Shown piece after piece: positions 6,321 through 7,371 of a DNA stretch of 7,371 nucleotides. Position 1 is the first letter of the stretch, and each line of letters opens with the position of its first letter. The notes beneath the pieces were generated by a model that saw nothing but the letters and a program-made list of their open reading frames with translations, had not been told where the DNA came from and made no database searches. The position numbers were made by a program, and so were the translations under genes. The stretch is from contig SCRB01000422.1 of NCBI GenBank assembly GCA_004299545.1, positions 1 to 7,371 on the forward strand, read 5' to 3'. This DNA is from Rhizobiaceae bacterium. Lineage in GTDB: Bacteria; Pseudomonadota; Alphaproteobacteria; Rhizobiales; Rhizobiaceae.

Positions 6321-7271
6321 ATGGGCATCGAATTCCGGGAATATCAATCCACCTTGAAGTCGCGCGTCAGCCTGTCAGGCGTTGGCGTTCATAGCGGCAA
6401 GCCGGTTTCCATCCATTTTTCGCCGGCCGATGCCGATACGGGCATCGTGTTCCATTGCGCCGCGGCGAACGGCGAAAGCGTCGAGATTCGCGCATTGGCT
6501 TCGGAAGTGGGCGGAACGGAACTCCGCACCGTGCTCGGCGATCCTGCCGGCGCGCATGTCGCGACCGTCGAGCATGTCATGGCATCGTTGTTCGGACTCG
6601 GCATCGACAATGTGGCGATCGAGGCCGATGGCACCGAGGCCCCCATTCTGGACGGCAGCGCTGCTCCGCTGGTCGAGGCCTTCGATCATGTGGGGCTGGA
6701 TCTTCTGCCGATCAAGCGACGCTACATCCGCGTCGTCAAACCTGTCCGTTTCGACAATGGCACGTCCTGGGCGGAATTCCGGCCTTATGACGGGACACGC
6801 TTCGAAATCGACATCGATTTCGACAGTCCTGCAATCGGCCGGCAACGCCTGGAACTGGACTTGAGCGCCGAGGTCTTTCGCAAGGAGATTTCGCGGGCGC
6901 GGACTTTCGGTTTCATGAAGCAGGTCGAGCCTCTCTGGGCCGCCGGTTACTGCCTCGGTTCCTCGCTCGAAAACTCCATCGTCATCGGCGATGACGGCCG
7001 CATCATCAATGTCGAGGGCTTGCGCTATCCGAACGAGTTCGTTCGCCACAAGATGCTTGATGCGATGGGTGATCTGGCGCTCGCAGGTGCCCGTTTTATA
7101 GGCTGTTTCCGGTCTTACAAAGGTGGGCACAGGCTTAATTCGACCGCCTTGCGCGGCCTGCTTTCCGATGCTTCCGCCTTCGAGATCGTGGAGACGAACG
7201 TGCGTTCGCGCGGTCGCGGAGCGGAAATGGTCGCGGTCAACGCACCGGTTTTCGCACCTTGGGCTCTCTGA
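6321..7271 (+). CDS. lpxC: UDP-3-O-acyl-N-acetylglucosamine deacetylase LpxC
   Basis: LpxC is the cytoplasmic zinc hydrolase that removes the acetyl group from UDP-3-O-acyl-GlcNAc, the committed step of lipid A synthesis. From the ATG it has 316 residues, against 305 in E. coli. The zinc ligands are His85 (in VEHVMA), His243 and Asp247 (in RHKMLDAMGD). Glu84 fits the general base, His270 (in GGHRLN) the catalytic His, and Thr195 (in RARTFGF) the oxyanion-side Thr. Other family blocks are LSGVGVHSG (18-26) and NSIVIGDDGRIINVEGLRY (218-236). A stop at 6306-6308 limits the start to TTG 6309, GTG 6312 or ATG 6321. ATG gives the N-terminus closest to rhizobial LpxC as I recall it, but GTG 6312 is better spaced from GGAA. 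The tail ends FAPWAL and lacks the AVLA-type ending recognised by FtsH in E. coli. No gene is visible in the 100 bases after it. Confidence 0.97.
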   Translation: MGIEFREYQSTLKSRVSLSGVGVHSGKPVSIHFSPADADTGIVFHCAAANGESVEIRALASEVGGTELRTVLGDPAGAHVATVEHVMASLFGLGIDNVAIEADGTEAPILDGSAAPLVEAFDHVGLDLLPIKRRYIRVVKPVRFDNGTSWAEFRPYDGTRFEIDIDFDSPAIGRQRLELDLSAEVFRKEISRARTFGFMKQVEPLWAAGYCLGSSLENSIVIGDDGRIINVEGLRYPNEFVRHKMLDAMGDLALAGARFIGCFRSYKGGHRLNSTALRGLLSDASAFEIVETNVRSRGRGAEMVAVNAPVFAPWAL

Positions 7272-7371
7272 CCGCTTCCTCTTGGGCGGTTGAAGGTTCG
7301 GCTGTGGGTTGAGTGGTGGTTCCGCCACAAAAATGCGCCAATGCGTGGTGATAGCATTGCCGGGGACGGGC
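7272..7371. other. Non-coding tail after lpxC
   Basis: No gene start is supported here. GTGGTG (7313-7318) can pair with CGCCAC (7323-7328), one pair being T-G, around a GTTC loop, and CAATGC (7339-7344) is the reverse complement of GCATTG (7354-7359). Neither stem is followed by a T run, so no intrinsic terminator is called. In rhizobia the next gene is usually bamD (comL), and this may be its leader. Confidence 0.45.

Noticed and set aside
6023..6328. A 101-residue minus-strand open frame covering the ftsZ-lpxC gap
   Set aside because: It reads through the terminator stem and overlaps both neighbouring genes. It has no ribosome binding site and no family resemblance.

Overview
The window is a stretch of the division and cell wall (dcw) cluster of an alphaproteobacterium, most likely of the order Hyphomicrobiales (Rhizobiales). 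The basis is the high G+C content, the gene order murB-ddlB-ftsQ-ftsA-ftsZ-lpxC, an FtsZ with a long Ala/Pro/Gln-rich linker ending in [12 protein letters not shown], and protein sequences that look rhizobial throughout. I cannot name a genus. All six genes are on the + strand, and I see no mobile element, tRNA, rRNA, CRISPR array or phage gene.

Layout: bases 1-899 hold the 3' part of murB, whose true start lies before the window. Bases 900-1169 are a 270-base non-coding gap with a dense cluster of seven GANTC sites (the target of the cell-cycle methylase CcrM) and a perfect 12-bp inverted repeat. Bases 1170-4302 hold ddlB, ftsQ and ftsA, tightly packed with overlapping ends. After a 66-base gap comes ftsZ (4369-6042), closed by a strong intrinsic terminator at 6067-6097. 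Bases 6098-6320 are the leader of lpxC, with a perfect 9-bp dyad, a 13-base motif shared with the murB-ddlB gap, and a hairpin covering the likely ribosome binding site. lpxC runs 6321-7271. The last 100 bases show no gene.

How the genes work together: MurB and Ddl make cytoplasmic peptidoglycan precursors (UDP-MurNAc and D-Ala-D-Ala). FtsQ, FtsA and FtsZ build the divisome: FtsZ forms the ring, FtsA ties it to the membrane, and FtsQ links to the periplasmic synthesis machinery. LpxC commits UDP-3-O-acyl-GlcNAc to lipid A. The terminator before lpxC and its own structured leader suggest separate transcription of outer-membrane synthesis.

The protein-coding content is conventional, and I found no unknown protein system. 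The parts worth a second look are non-coding: the GANTC cluster upstream of ddlB, the inverted repeats, the motif shared by the two gaps, and a short A+T-rich island with altered codon use inside ddlB.
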